Source: an uncultured Roseburia sp. (GTDB lineage: Bacteria > Bacillota > Clostridia > Lachnospirales > Lachnospiraceae). From it: a DNA stretch of 42,194 nt. Positions within the stretch are counted from its first letter, which is position 1; every line of letters starts with the position of its first letter. The position numbers were made by a program, and so were the translations under genes. Where the stretch lies: assembly GCA_947088345.1 (NCBI GenBank), contig CAMUGE010000027.1, positions 1-42,194 on the forward strand, given 5' to 3'. The notes under the pieces were generated by a model. The model was not told where the DNA came from. It was given only the letters and a program-made list of their open reading frames with translations, and did not search any database. Positions 7,843-16,243 of this stretch are shown in pieces.

Positions 7843-9150
7843 TTAAATTTGTTTTATATTTTCTTTTGTTATCTCCAGATAATCAATTTGCAGCGTGTCA
7901 CTATTCCCGTAGGTTTCATCTAAAAGCCGGTTGTATTCCGTAACGTCAGACGGGGCGGGTTGTGTCCCGTCTGACGGAGCGTCGTTTCGATAGATATAGT
8001 AGACAAATCCGGAATTGCTTGTGTCTGCTTCGTCCGGAAACGCGGCTCCGTCATAGTCTGTCGGAAACAGGTTTTTGTCCCATGCGTCGATGTAAGCGAC
8101 GTGCAGGTAGGAGTCGGTGGCCGCGTCATACTGAAAAATACTGTAAGGCCAAAAATCTCCGGCCATGCCCTGATTGTGCGAAATTTCAGCCGTTATGTAG
8201 CCGTTTTCGTAGAAAGTAACACCCGGAAAAGCTCCAAATTCTTCCCGAAAAGAGCCGGTGGCCGTGTCGTACTGAAAAATATAAAAAACCATTCCGGCCA
8301 TAGCGGCGTCCGTATAAGAGATCAAAAGCTCTTCGGCTCCGTCTGCATCTATATCACAGACGGCATAATCACCGCAGGTGAAATCAGATTCATCAAGAAA
8401 AGTATCGTCCGCCGGCATGCCGTTAGGGAAGACATGGTTTTCTATCAGTTCGTTCAGCGCTTTTTGGTATTGCTGGCGGCAGAGAACAAAATCCGTGGAA
8501 GCGTTCGCATCCCCCGGAGCAGATGTGGAAAATTTTTCCGCATATTCTCTTGCGGTGGAAATCGTAAATTCTGTCAGAGTTTTGGATGCAGTTTCACTAA
8601 GCGTCCGATCATACGAAAATGCGCCGCTTTTCGACGATTTATAATATTTTACAAGAGAAACGCCTGTGCCGGTATCCGGACCGCCCAGGATATCATAGCT
8701 GTTTATAATGATAATATCGTCGTATCCGTCGTTGTTGTAATCGGGAAAAGAAACGGCCTCGACTTTGGAAAAAAACATCGTTGCAGCCGTAGAAGAGTCA
8801 TCCAGGATCTGCAGGGTCTCACCGTCCTTTTCGATGCGAAAGACGGCGTCTTTGCCGGAAGCGGTCGGATCTTCCGGAACCAGGCTGCAAAATCGAATTT
8901 TACCAAGCGGATTATGGTCAACGTGAAAGGATTGCGTCTCATCTGTCAGATAGTTTTCGGCGTCGGCGGATAACCCGGTGTCCGCTTCAAAAGTGTGCGG
9001 CTGCGTTTGGGCAGCGGTGTTTCCTGTTTCCGGTTGTGTTTGCGGACGGACGCCGCATCCGGACAACAAAAATACAGTAAGCGCCGACGGCAGCAATCGC
9101 ATCAGACGGGAAAACGTAAAATTTGATGTATGTGTTGTAAAAGGGTTCAT
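7843..9150 (-). CDS. Secreted lipoprotein with EF-hand-like DxDxDG repeats
   Basis: I start this 435-residue protein at ATG 9150 because it follows AAGAGGAAAT and begins a signal peptide ending in lipobox LLSGC (Cys32). A longer open frame to 9537 runs over the M15 peptidase gene and is spurious. After a Thr/Gln-rich spacer come repeats of the type YNNDGYDDIIII and DIDADGAEELLISY, which resemble FG-GAP/VCBS or dockerin-like calcium loops, alternating with YDAATDSY and YDTATGSF segments. I infer an extracellular lipid-anchored protein with beta-propeller-like repeats; enzymatic function is unknown. It sits 40 nt downstream of the M15 peptidase and upstream of the symporter. Confidence 0.8.
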   Translation of the reverse strand: MNPFTTHTSNFTFSRLMRLLPSALTVFLLSGCGVRPQTQPETGNTAAQTQPHTFEADTGLSADAENYLTDETQSFHVDHNPLGKIRFCSLVPEDPTASGKDAVFRIEKDGETLQILDDSSTAATMFFSKVEAVSFPDYNNDGYDDIIIINSYDILGGPDTGTGVSLVKYYKSSKSGAFSYDRTLSETASKTLTEFTISTAREYAEKFSTSAPGDANASTDFVLCRQQYQKALNELIENHVFPNGMPADDTFLDESDFTCGDYAVCDIDADGAEELLISYTDAAMAGMVFYIFQYDTATGSFREEFGAFPGVTFYENGYITAEISHNQGMAGDFWPYSIFQYDAATDSYLHVAYIDAWDKNLFPTDYDGAAFPDEADTSNSGFVYYIYRNDAPSDGTQPAPSDVTEYNRLLDETYGNSDTLQIDYLEITKENIKQI

Positions 9151-9190
9151 ATTTCCTCTTTTCTGCAGGAGATTAATGCAGTTTTTTGTA

Positions 9191-10102
9191 TCAGAAAGCG
9201 TCCGTTTTTTGAAAGTGCTGGTAATCTTTGACACTGTTCCAGTTTCCGCCCCAGGTAAAGCCATGTTCGGTGAACAGGCGGTAACAGAGATCCTGTGCGT
9301 CAATTTTATAGGAAAATACATGGGAACGTTCGGCATAGGCGAGCGAAGCGGAAGGGGAAACATTGCGTGTCCCGTCGCTGTTATAAGTAATATAGGGGTT
9401 ATAAAGCGGATTGATATCAATCGCAAGTCCGAGTGCATGTTTGGACAGATTTTTAGTACCCTCAACAGGACGGTAATTAAAACATGACGTATTGTTATCC
9501 TCCATGGAAGCCGTGTCGTTTCCATTGTATTTGTCAATCAGCAGTACCTTTTCTATCGGATATTCCTGTGTATATAATTCGTAAAAAATTTCTGCCAGAT
9601 CTTTGGCAATCAATTTGTTGCAGATCAGCTCGCCTTCTGTTTGATTTCCGTTAAAGTCATAGTGCATGATATGAAGATAGCGCAGGTCATCCAACGTGAC
9701 AGCCAGGTTTCCTGCGTCGCCGGACGGAAATGAAATGCCTGTCATATACCGGCGAAGCCGGTCGGAAAGCGGTTCGAAATAAAATCCCCGGCTTAAAGTT
9801 GTGCGTTCTTCCAGCAAGGACGTTCCGTTTAGTCCGGCTCCGGTCAGTCTGGGGACGGCTTCCCGCGGCGTTGTCTGCGGCGCCTGACATTCCTGCTCTT
9901 TTCGCGCAAATTGCGCAAGAGTGGACACGCCGGCACAGACAGCCGCAATCGACGGGTTTTCCGTGTCTTTCGTCTGCGAGTCAACGATTTTTTGCCCTGT
10001 CCAACGTGAGGGGTTTGCCCTGGCAAAATGGATGATGATGCCAGCAATTACTGCGATGGCAGCCAGAATGATAAGTATGGTCAATAATCTGCTCCTGTTC
10101 AT
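9191..10102 (-). CDS. Membrane-anchored M15 family peptidase (VanY/endolysin-like)
   Basis: A 303-residue protein from ATG 10102 (AGGAAAAC upstream). A longer frame reaches 10246 but has no ribosome site and passes through the promoter at 10123-10151. One N-terminal membrane anchor (LLTILIILAAIAVIAGIII) precedes an extracellular domain. The zinc-site motif SKHALGLAIDIN (about 219-230) and the C-terminal DYQHF (about 294-298) give the His/Asp/His ligands of M15 LAS peptidases, and TWGGNWNSVKDYQHF is typical of the M15C branch. It probably cuts peptidoglycan stem peptides (D,D-carboxypeptidase or L-Ala-D-Glu endopeptidase). It heads the minus-strand run. Confidence 0.88.
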   Translation of the reverse strand: MNRSRLLTILIILAAIAVIAGIIIHFARANPSRWTGQKIVDSQTKDTENPSIAAVCAGVSTLAQFARKEQECQAPQTTPREAVPRLTGAGLNGTSLLEERTTLSRGFYFEPLSDRLRRYMTGISFPSGDAGNLAVTLDDLRYLHIMHYDFNGNQTEGELICNKLIAKDLAEIFYELYTQEYPIEKVLLIDKYNGNDTASMEDNNTSCFNYRPVEGTKNLSKHALGLAIDINPLYNPYITYNSDGTRNVSPSASLAYAERSHVFSYKIDAQDLCYRLFTEHGFTWGGNWNSVKDYQHFQKTDAF

Positions 10103-10122
10103 GTTTTCCTCTTTTCTGTCTA

Positions 10123-10151
10123 AGGATAACACAGATGAAATGTTTTGTAAA
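10123..10151 (-). promoter_or_regulatory. Promoter of the M15 peptidase-lipoprotein-symporter run
   Basis: On the minus strand TTTACA (10151-10146), 17 bp, TATCCT (10128-10123), about 20 nt before the M15 start codon. It supports the shorter start at 10102. Confidence 0.55.
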
Positions 10152-10230
10152 TCGGCAAGTTGTTTGTTGCTGTCAGATTTAATCCGTTCTGAGTCAATTT
10201 TATTAGATTTTTTTTTAAAGGAGTGGTAGA

Positions 10231-11523
10231 ATGGAACACGGATCAAATCGCGAACGCAAGATTATGCAGAAAGGTGTACTGGCAGTGATGAAAGAAAAAC
10301 GATTTAAGACTTGGATCAAAGTACTGTTATTCCTGTTATTTATGACAGCCGCAGTCGCAGCAGCAGTAAGAATCGGACGACGCAAATTTGAAAATTATGT
10401 GGAAGAACAGAAGAGGAACCGGATTCAGGAAGTAATTGGACAGGACTTTTACCCTGTTTTTGAGGTAATGAAAAAGAGCGGATATCAGGAAAGCGCGCCG
10501 TATGTATTTCAAAAAGAAGTCTCCGGTAAAAGAATAGAAGTTGTATTTGATTTTACAGAAAAGGTGTGCCGAAAAAATTTATATGAATTTTCACTGCACA
10601 ACGGGTTTTGGATTGAGCAGGAAAACTATTATGTCAGAAGGGATATTCTGGAGTCCATACTGAACTGCACGCTGAAGTTTGTCGACGGGATTGTGGTTTC
10701 GCGGCCGATCGAATTTGAGACGCATGCATGGACGCGTTATCCGTCGCTGATTGCGCATGCCGGCGGAAGCGTGCGGGAGAAGAAATATAATGCGCATTAT
10801 ACAAATTCACTTGAGGCGATTGTGACAAACTATAATCTTGGCCACAGGGTGTTTGAGGTAGACTTTTATCTGACAAGCGATGAAAAGCTTGCCGCTGTGC
10901 ACGACTGGGAAAAGTTTGGGAATCAGGATGGTACGCCGCTTTCCTCCGAACAATGGAAACAGCTGGGAGCGGTCTCTTCTCCGGAGACGGAGGGACGGTA
11001 TACGGCTGTGTTTGTGGAAGATATTCTGGATGAAATGCTGGTAAACCGCGATCTGTTTCTTGTGACGGACACAAAATCGTTTGAGTTTACCGAGGAGGAG
11101 ACAAAGAAACAGTTTCAGATTATTGTTGAGGAGGCGAAAAAGCGGGATGTAGAATTGCTGGACCGCATTATACCGCAGATCTATCATGAAGAAATGTATG
11201 ATCTTCTTCAGACCATCTACGAGTTTCCGAGTATTATATATACGGTTTATGCAACGGAGACGCCCGCGGATCAGGTGATTTCATTTGCCGGCGGAAAGGA
11301 TCAGATTAAAGTGATTACCGCGCCGGCGAAAGACAAAAGATTTGACGAGGCGGCGATTGCTTCTTTGCATGGGGCAGGACTGTTGTTTTATACGCACACG
11401 ATACAGACTTACGATAAGCTGGCAAAAGGCAGAGCGAAAGGGGTGGACGGATTTTATACCGGCCTGCTGCTGCCGCGGGATATGGAGACTTATAATCATA
11501 TTGAAGAGAAACAGGAATTTTAA
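10231..11523 (+). CDS. Membrane-anchored glycerophosphodiester phosphodiesterase-like protein
   Basis: A 430-residue protein starting after AAAGGAGTGGTAGA. An N-terminal anchor (VLLFLLFMTAAVAAAV, about 28-45) is followed by a small domain and then a GDPD-like TIM barrel: LIAHAGG (about 172-178), TNSLEAI, EVDFYLTSDEK (about 209-219) and HDW near 224. The catalytic His pair and acidic residues of the GDPD fold are kept. The Arg of the classical HRG motif is Ala here, as seen in an HAGG-type subgroup. The substrate could be a glycerophosphodiester or a teichoic-acid-like polymer. It diverges from the M15 peptidase gene across a 128-nt gap. Confidence 0.8.
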   Translation: MEHGSNRERKIMQKGVLAVMKEKRFKTWIKVLLFLLFMTAAVAAAVRIGRRKFENYVEEQKRNRIQEVIGQDFYPVFEVMKKSGYQESAPYVFQKEVSGKRIEVVFDFTEKVCRKNLYEFSLHNGFWIEQENYYVRRDILESILNCTLKFVDGIVVSRPIEFETHAWTRYPSLIAHAGGSVREKKYNAHYTNSLEAIVTNYNLGHRVFEVDFYLTSDEKLAAVHDWEKFGNQDGTPLSSEQWKQLGAVSSPETEGRYTAVFVEDILDEMLVNRDLFLVTDTKSFEFTEEETKKQFQIIVEEAKKRDVELLDRIIPQIYHEEMYDLLQTIYEFPSIIYTVYATETPADQVISFAGGKDQIKVITAPAKDKRFDEAAIASLHGAGLLFYTHTIQTYDKLAKGRAKGVDGFYTGLLLPRDMETYNHIEEKQEF

Positions 11524-11560
11524 TGTATAAAACGAACTCAGGAGTTAAAACTACATAGAA

Positions 11561-12250
11561 ATGAAAGAGATAGTCATAGACGAGATTTCTGTATTTGTCA
11601 TCCGAAAACCGATCAAAAATATGTACCTGCGGATCAAACCGCCGGATGGCAGAGTGGAGGTCACTGTACCGCGAAACATAAGCGAGGGGGAGATTATTGC
11701 TTTTGTAAACAAAAAGCTGTCCTGGATCAGGAGGCACAGAAAGGAGATGGCAGGGCGAAACCTGCCGTCTGAAAAAGGGTACCGGACGGGGGATGAAGTT
11801 TTTGTCTGGGGGCAAAGGCGCCGTCTGGAAATTTATCCGACAGACCAAAAAGGGTATGTGGAGCAGAAAGGGGACCGTCTTTTGCTCTATGTGAACGATG
11901 GGAGTACGGCAAAGAACAGAGAGCGGATTCTTTTGGAATGGTATCGAACGATACTAAAAGAGGCAGTGCCGGAAGTTATGGCACGATGCGAAGCGATTGC
12001 GGGGGTATCTGCAAATGAATGGCGCATCAAAAATATGCGCACGAGGTGGGGAACCTGCAATGTGAAAGAACGACGCATCTGGATTAGTCTGAAACTTGCT
12101 GAAAAACCGCCGGAATGTCTTTCCTTTGTGATCCTGCATGAATTGGCTCATTTGTATGAACGAAAACACAACAAACGTTTCTATGCGCTGCTCACATTAT
12201 TCTGTCCTGATTGGAAAAATGTGATGTATCTCTTAAATGAACAAAATTAA
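11561..12250 (+). CDS. YgjP-like (DUF45) metallopeptidase-domain protein
   Basis: A 229-residue cytoplasmic protein of the YgjP/DUF45 family. The N-terminal beta-rich half (IRKPIKNMYLRIKPPDGRVEVTVP) leads to the family signature MRTRWGTCN and the zinc motif HELAHLYERKHNKRF at about 193-207. HExxH here reads HELAH. The product is a predicted zinc hydrolase; its substrate is not established for the family as far as I know. It begins 37 nt after the GDPD-like gene, with a rather distant CAGGAG (about 16 nt). It ends just before the OPT promoter. Confidence 0.88.
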   Translation: MKEIVIDEISVFVIRKPIKNMYLRIKPPDGRVEVTVPRNISEGEIIAFVNKKLSWIRRHRKEMAGRNLPSEKGYRTGDEVFVWGQRRRLEIYPTDQKGYVEQKGDRLLLYVNDGSTAKNRERILLEWYRTILKEAVPEVMARCEAIAGVSANEWRIKNMRTRWGTCNVKERRIWISLKLAEKPPECLSFVILHELAHLYERKHNKRFYALLTLFCPDWKNVMYLLNEQN

Positions 12251-12251
12251 G

Positions 12252-12280
12252 TAGACAAAATCTTAAATATTTGTTAAAAT
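12252..12280 (+). promoter_or_regulatory. Promoter of the OPT-PqqD-phosphopantetheinyl transferase operon
   Basis: TAGACA (12252-12257), 17 bp, TAAAAT (12275-12280), directly after the YgjP-like stop codon and about 30 nt before the OPT start. Confidence 0.55.
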
Positions 12281-12312
12281 TGTCTTAAAAAATAAAAGGA
12301 GAAGGACTACAA

Positions 12313-14253
12313 ATGAGTGAGAACAACGACTTTAAACCTTTTGTGCCGGCCAACAAGACACTGCCCGAATTTACAGCGACATCTATTATACTCGGTGTGG
12401 TACTGGCTGTTGTGTTTGGCGGGGCAAACGCGTACCTGGGACTCCGCGTCGGAATGACCGTATCGGCGTCGATTCCTGCGGCGGTAATTTCCATGGGGAT
12501 TATCCGAAAGATTTTAAAGAAAGACTCGATTCTGGAAAACAATATGGTGCAGACGATCGGATCAGCCGGAGAATCTGTAGCGGCAGGTACGATTTTTACG
12601 CTGCCGGCGCTGTTTCTCTGGGCGAAAGAGTGGGGGACGAATGCGCCGTCTTTAATCGAAATTGCAGTGATCGCTTTTATCGGCGGAGCGCTTGGAATTT
12701 TATTTATGGTGCCGCTGCGCAAAGCGCTGATTGTGCAGGAACATGGAACGCTCCCGTATCCGGAGGGCAAAGCCTGCGCGGAGGTACTTATGGCAGGCGA
12801 AGAGGGTGGAGATAAAGCGACTACCGTGTTTGCCGGTCTTGGAATTGCGGCGTTGTATAAGTTTATCACGGACGGACTTAAAGTATTTCCGAGCGAGGTA
12901 CACTATGAGATTCCGGTTTATAAGGGGTCCGGTATCGGTATGGACGTATTGCCGGCTCTTCTTGGCGTAGGTTATATCTGCGGCCCGAAGATCTCGTCTT
13001 ATCTGTTTTGCGGAGGAATATTGGGCTGGTTTGTGCTGATGCCGTTAATATTACTGTTTGGAGCAGATATAATTCTGTTTCCGGTCGATATACCGATTTC
13101 GCAGTTGTATGCGGAAAAGGGGTCGTTTGGAATCTGGTCAAACTATATCAAGTATATCGGTGCGGGCGCTGTTGCCTGCGGCGGCGTGTTAAGTCTGATC
13201 AAGTCGTTTCCGTTAATTGTAAAAACGTTCGCGGAGGCGTTAAAGGGATTTGGGAAAGGCCAGGTCAGCAATGAGCGTACCAACCAGGATTTGAATATCA
13301 AAGTAATTCTTGCCGGCATTGTAGTGCTCGCTCTTGCCATCTGGCTGGTGCCGGTGATTCCGATCAATCTGTTCGGCGCATTTTTAATTGTAATTTTCGG
13401 TTTCTTTTTTGCGACAGTATCGTCGCGTATGGTGGGGCTTGTCGGAAGCAGCAATAACCCGGTTTCCGGTATGACGATTGCTACGCTTCTGGTTGCGTCC
13501 ATCGCATTAAAAGCTACCGGTATGGTTGGACAGGCCGGTATGACGGCAGCGATTGCAATCGGCGGCGTAATCTGTATCGTTGCTGCGATCGCAGGCGATA
13601 CGTCGCAGGATTTAAAGACAGGATATATTTTGGGTGCAACGCCAAGGAAACAGCAGATTGGAGAGCTTGTAGGCGTATTGGCATCCGCGATTGCGATCGG
13701 CGGCGTGCTGTATCTGCTCGACCGCGCATGGGGCTATGGTTCCACGGAACTTTCGGCTCCGCAGGCGACGCTGATGAAAATGATCGTGGAGGGCGTAATG
13801 GGCGGAAACCTGCCATGGTCGTTGGTCGGGGTCGGCGCGTTTATTGCGATTATCGTTGAAATTTTAGGAATCCCCGTGCTTCCGTTTGCAATCGGTCTTT
13901 ATCTGCCGATCCATTTGAGCACGCCTATGATGGTTGGCGGTCTTGTCAAAGTATTTGTAGAGAAGAAAAAGAACCTCAGTGAGAAAGAGAAAAAAGATGC
14001 GGATGCAAATGGAATTTTATACAGTTCCGGTTTGATTGCAGGGGAGGGACTGGTCGGTATTCTGCTTGCAGTTCTCGCGATTATTCCGATTGGTGAAGAT
14101 TCGAATGTCGGCGAGATGATCGGCGGATTTCTGCCGAATCTTATTCCGGCGCTTTCTAACGCGCATGTCGGAAATATTGTTGGCCTTGCTGCATTTGCGC
14201 TGCTGGCACTCTCTCTGTGGAAGTTCTGTTTCCGCAAAATGAAAAAACTGTAA
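12313..14253 (+). CDS. OPT family oligopeptide transporter
   Basis: A 646-residue multi-helix membrane transporter of the OPT family. The N-terminus reads TATSIILGVVLAVVFGGANAYLGLRVGMTVSASIPAAV, quoted here in meaning only as the family's GANAYLGLRVG start, followed by EHGTLPYPEGKACAEVL, GDTSQDLKTGYILGATPRKQQ and LGIPVLPFAIGLYLPI, all hallmarks of the bacterial OPT branch. It probably imports small peptides or peptide-like metal chelates by proton symport. The start follows AAAGGAGAAGGA. The PqqD-like gene begins 17 nt after its stop with its own GGAG site, so the two are likely cotranscribed. Confidence 0.93.
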   Translation: MSENNDFKPFVPANKTLPEFTATSIILGVVLAVVFGGANAYLGLRVGMTVSASIPAAVISMGIIRKILKKDSILENNMVQTIGSAGESVAAGTIFTLPALFLWAKEWGTNAPSLIEIAVIAFIGGALGILFMVPLRKALIVQEHGTLPYPEGKACAEVLMAGEEGGDKATTVFAGLGIAALYKFITDGLKVFPSEVHYEIPVYKGSGIGMDVLPALLGVGYICGPKISSYLFCGGILGWFVLMPLILLFGADIILFPVDIPISQLYAEKGSFGIWSNYIKYIGAGAVACGGVLSLIKSFPLIVKTFAEALKGFGKGQVSNERTNQDLNIKVILAGIVVLALAIWLVPVIPINLFGAFLIVIFGFFFATVSSRMVGLVGSSNNPVSGMTIATLLVASIALKATGMVGQAGMTAAIAIGGVICIVAAIAGDTSQDLKTGYILGATPRKQQIGELVGVLASAIAIGGVLYLLDRAWGYGSTELSAPQATLMKMIVEGVMGGNLPWSLVGVGAFIAIIVEILGIPVLPFAIGLYLPIHLSTPMMVGGLVKVFVEKKKNLSEKEKKDADANGILYSSGLIAGEGLVGILLAVLAIIPIGEDSNVGEMIGGFLPNLIPALSNAHVGNIVGLAAFALLALSLWKFCFRKMKKL

Positions 14254-14270
14254 CAGACAAAGGAGCCGCA

Positions 14271-14621
14271 GTGCGTAAAAAAAATAAAAATTTTATGGAT
14301 TATATCCCTGTCTGCAACCCGGAGTATACCTGGGATGCAGATCAGGCGGGGCGCGTTACGGTGCATGTGGTAAACAAGGGGTTTTATAACCGTATTGCGC
14401 AGAAACTATTTAAACGGCCGCCGGTAAGCCATATTGCGCTGGATGAATACGGAAGCTTTGTATGGCATCAGATGGACGGCAAGCGCAGTGTTTATGAGAT
14501 TTCAAAACTGATTTTGGCTCGTTTCGGGGAGGCGGCCGAACCGGTCGTGCCACGGCTTGTGCAATATATCGAGACACTGTATCAAAATAAGTTTATCGGT
14601 TATGTAAAGAAAGAAGAGTAA
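14271..14621 (+). CDS. PqqD-like peptide-chaperone-domain protein
   Basis: A 116-residue protein from GTG 14271, chosen because AAAGGAG lies 5 nt upstream; the upstream ATG at 14217 is inside the OPT gene. Residues about 40-110 match the PqqD fold: HIALDEYGSFVWHQMDGKRSVYEISKLI, given here as the key pieces DEYGSFVW and DGKRSVYEI, then LVQYIETLYQNKFI. PqqD domains (RRE) bind precursor peptides for radical-SAM and other RiPP enzymes. Here no radical SAM gene or precursor is adjacent; its partners in the operon are a peptide transporter and a phosphopantetheinyl transferase. Whether it binds a peptide imported or made by this operon is unknown. Confidence 0.8.
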   Translation: MRKKNKNFMDYIPVCNPEYTWDADQAGRVTVHVVNKGFYNRIAQKLFKRPPVSHIALDEYGSFVWHQMDGKRSVYEISKLILARFGEAAEPVVPRLVQYIETLYQNKFIGYVKKEE

Positions 14622-14645
14622 AATTAGCAGAAGAGGCGATATTCT

Positions 14646-15362
14646 ATGAAGCGTATCGTAATTTATGTATTGAATATTGTCCCGTTGATTGAGGACGCGG
14701 TATTTGAAGCGCATTTTGCACAGATGCATCGTGACCGGCAGAAAAAAATCCTGCGTCTTTCACACAGAATGGATCAAAACAGAAGCCTTGGCGCCGGCAT
14801 ATTGCTGGCGCAGGGGCTTCTTTCTTATGGGATTGCTTACAGGGACGCAGAGATTACAATGGATCAAAACGGGAAACCATACCTGGCAGGTATCGCAGGC
14901 GTGAGCGGTTCTTTTGAAACGTCGCAGGAGAGGCCTTATCAAAATATTCATTTTTGTCTGACGCATTCCGGCAATTATGCCGCGGCAGCGTTTGCGCCGG
15001 TTCCGGTCGGAGTCGATCTGGAGCATTTAAGAGCATGCAATGAAGCATTGATACGGCGCTGCTTTACGGAGGAGGAACAAAAAGAGCTTACCCTGTGCAG
15101 CGGCCGTAACAGAGAGGAATTATTCCTGCGGTACTGGACAGTAAAGGAGAGCGCCGCAAAATGGAACGGGCGGGGAATGCGGCTGCCGTTTCGTCAGATA
15201 CGGCTGCGGGAGGATCGTATGGTGGAAATAATGGATCAGCAAAAACGCACGGCGTGTTATCTGCGGGAGTATGAGATTCGGGACGGGGATGAATTATATC
15301 GTATCGCAGTGTGCGCAGGAACGGAGGATTTTGCAGAGAGACCATTGTGGATTAAGGTATAA
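14646..15362 (+). CDS. Sfp-type 4'-phosphopantetheinyl transferase
   Basis: A 238-residue enzyme that moves the phosphopantetheine arm of CoA to a serine of carrier proteins. It has the Sfp/HetI-type signatures FCLTHSGNYAAAAFA, GVDLE (about 122-126) with the metal-binding Asp/Glu, and RYWTVKESAAKWNG (about 162-175). Length matches the Sfp group and is longer than AcpS. The start follows AGAAGAGGCG. It lies 24 nt after the PqqD-like gene. No NRPS, PKS or carrier protein is in the window, so its partner is elsewhere; fatty-acid ACP is possible if AcpS is missing. Confidence 0.9.
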   Translation: MKRIVIYVLNIVPLIEDAVFEAHFAQMHRDRQKKILRLSHRMDQNRSLGAGILLAQGLLSYGIAYRDAEITMDQNGKPYLAGIAGVSGSFETSQERPYQNIHFCLTHSGNYAAAAFAPVPVGVDLEHLRACNEALIRRCFTEEEQKELTLCSGRNREELFLRYWTVKESAAKWNGRGMRLPFRQIRLREDRMVEIMDQQKRTACYLREYEIRDGDELYRIAVCAGTEDFAERPLWIKV

Positions 15363-15393
15363 CGTCGTATTTGAGGATTCTCTTAGAAAACTA

Positions 15394-15421
15394 TTGTAAA
15401 TTTGTAAAAGTTCTGTAAAAT
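15394..15421 (+). promoter_or_regulatory. Promoter of the glmU(N)-pth-mfd genes
   Basis: TTGTAA (15394-15399), 16 bp, TAAAAT (15416-15421). TTGTAAA is repeated in the spacer. The leader to the ATG at 15486 is about 55 nt. Confidence 0.4.
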
Positions 15422-15485
15422 AATAATAGATTTTAAGCGCATCACCGACAGAAAATAAAAACGGGGGCGCGGAAAAGGGGAAATA

Positions 15486-16226
15486 ATGAAAGATTTAAGA
15501 GCAGTTATACTTGCGGCGGGAAAAGGAACAAGAATGAAGTCGGATCTGCCGAAAGTTGTACACACGATAGAGGAAAAATGTCTGGCGGATTACGTGATTG
15601 ACGCTGCAGTTGGCGCCGGTGCAGAGGAGATCTGCCTTGTGGTCGGATATAAATATGAAATAGTCCATGAGCGCATTGCGCACAAGGACGTCACATTTGT
15701 TCTTCAGGAAGAACAGCTCGGAACCGGTCATGCCGTTTTATGTGCCAGAGATTTTCTGGGGGATATAGGGTATACGATGATACTGTTTGGAGATACGCCG
15801 CTGATTCGGGCAAAAACGCTGAAACGGTTATTTGAATATCATACCGTACATCAAAATACGGTTACCGTACTTTCCGCAATGGTTGACGATCCGACAGGCT
15901 ACGGCAGAATTATACGCGACGCATCCGGAACGTTTGTGAAAAGCGTGGAGCACAAAGATGCGAGTAAAGAAGAACTGCTCTCGCATGAGATCAATTCCGG
16001 CATGTATATTTTTGATACGAAGGAGTTAAGGCAGGCATTAGAACAGATTCAGCCAAATAATGCGCAGGGAGAATATTACCTTCCGGACACATTAACAATT
16101 ATCAAAGAAAAGGGCTTAAGAGTAGATGCATTTGCACTGGAGGACGCGGAGGATATCACCGGTGTCAATGACCAGGAACAGCTAAAGAAAGCCGCCACAG
16201 TGATTTTGGGAAGATCCGGCAGGTAG
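15486..16226 (+). CDS. GlmU-like N-acetylglucosamine-1-phosphate uridylyltransferase domain, no acetyltransferase domain
   Basis: A 246-residue sugar-nucleotidyltransferase. The N-terminal LAAGKGTRMKS..PK loop (9-23), EEQLGTGHAV near 78, FGDTPLI near 100, GYGRIIRD and HEINSGMYIF are all GlmU uridylyltransferase signatures, so it likely makes UDP-GlcNAc from GlcNAc-1-P and UTP in the cytoplasm. Bifunctional GlmU is about 450 residues with a C-terminal left-handed beta-helix acetyltransferase. Here the frame ends cleanly and pth begins at once, so the second half is absent, not frameshifted. It may need a separate glucosamine-1-P acetyltransferase elsewhere, or a second full-length GlmU exists. 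A ribose-phosphate pyrophosphokinase gene often found here in clostridia is also absent. Confidence 0.85.
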   Translation: MKDLRAVILAAGKGTRMKSDLPKVVHTIEEKCLADYVIDAAVGAGAEEICLVVGYKYEIVHERIAHKDVTFVLQEEQLGTGHAVLCARDFLGDIGYTMILFGDTPLIRAKTLKRLFEYHTVHQNTVTVLSAMVDDPTGYGRIIRDASGTFVKSVEHKDASKEELLSHEINSGMYIFDTKELRQALEQIQPNNAQGEYYLPDTLTIIKEKGLRVDAFALEDAEDITGVNDQEQLKKAATVILGRSGR

Positions 16227-16243
16227 AAATAATGGAGATTAAT

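Noticed and set aside
9151-9537. Longer N-terminus for the lipoprotein
   Set aside because: It reads through the M15 peptidase gene, and the shorter start has both a ribosome site and a lipobox signal peptide.
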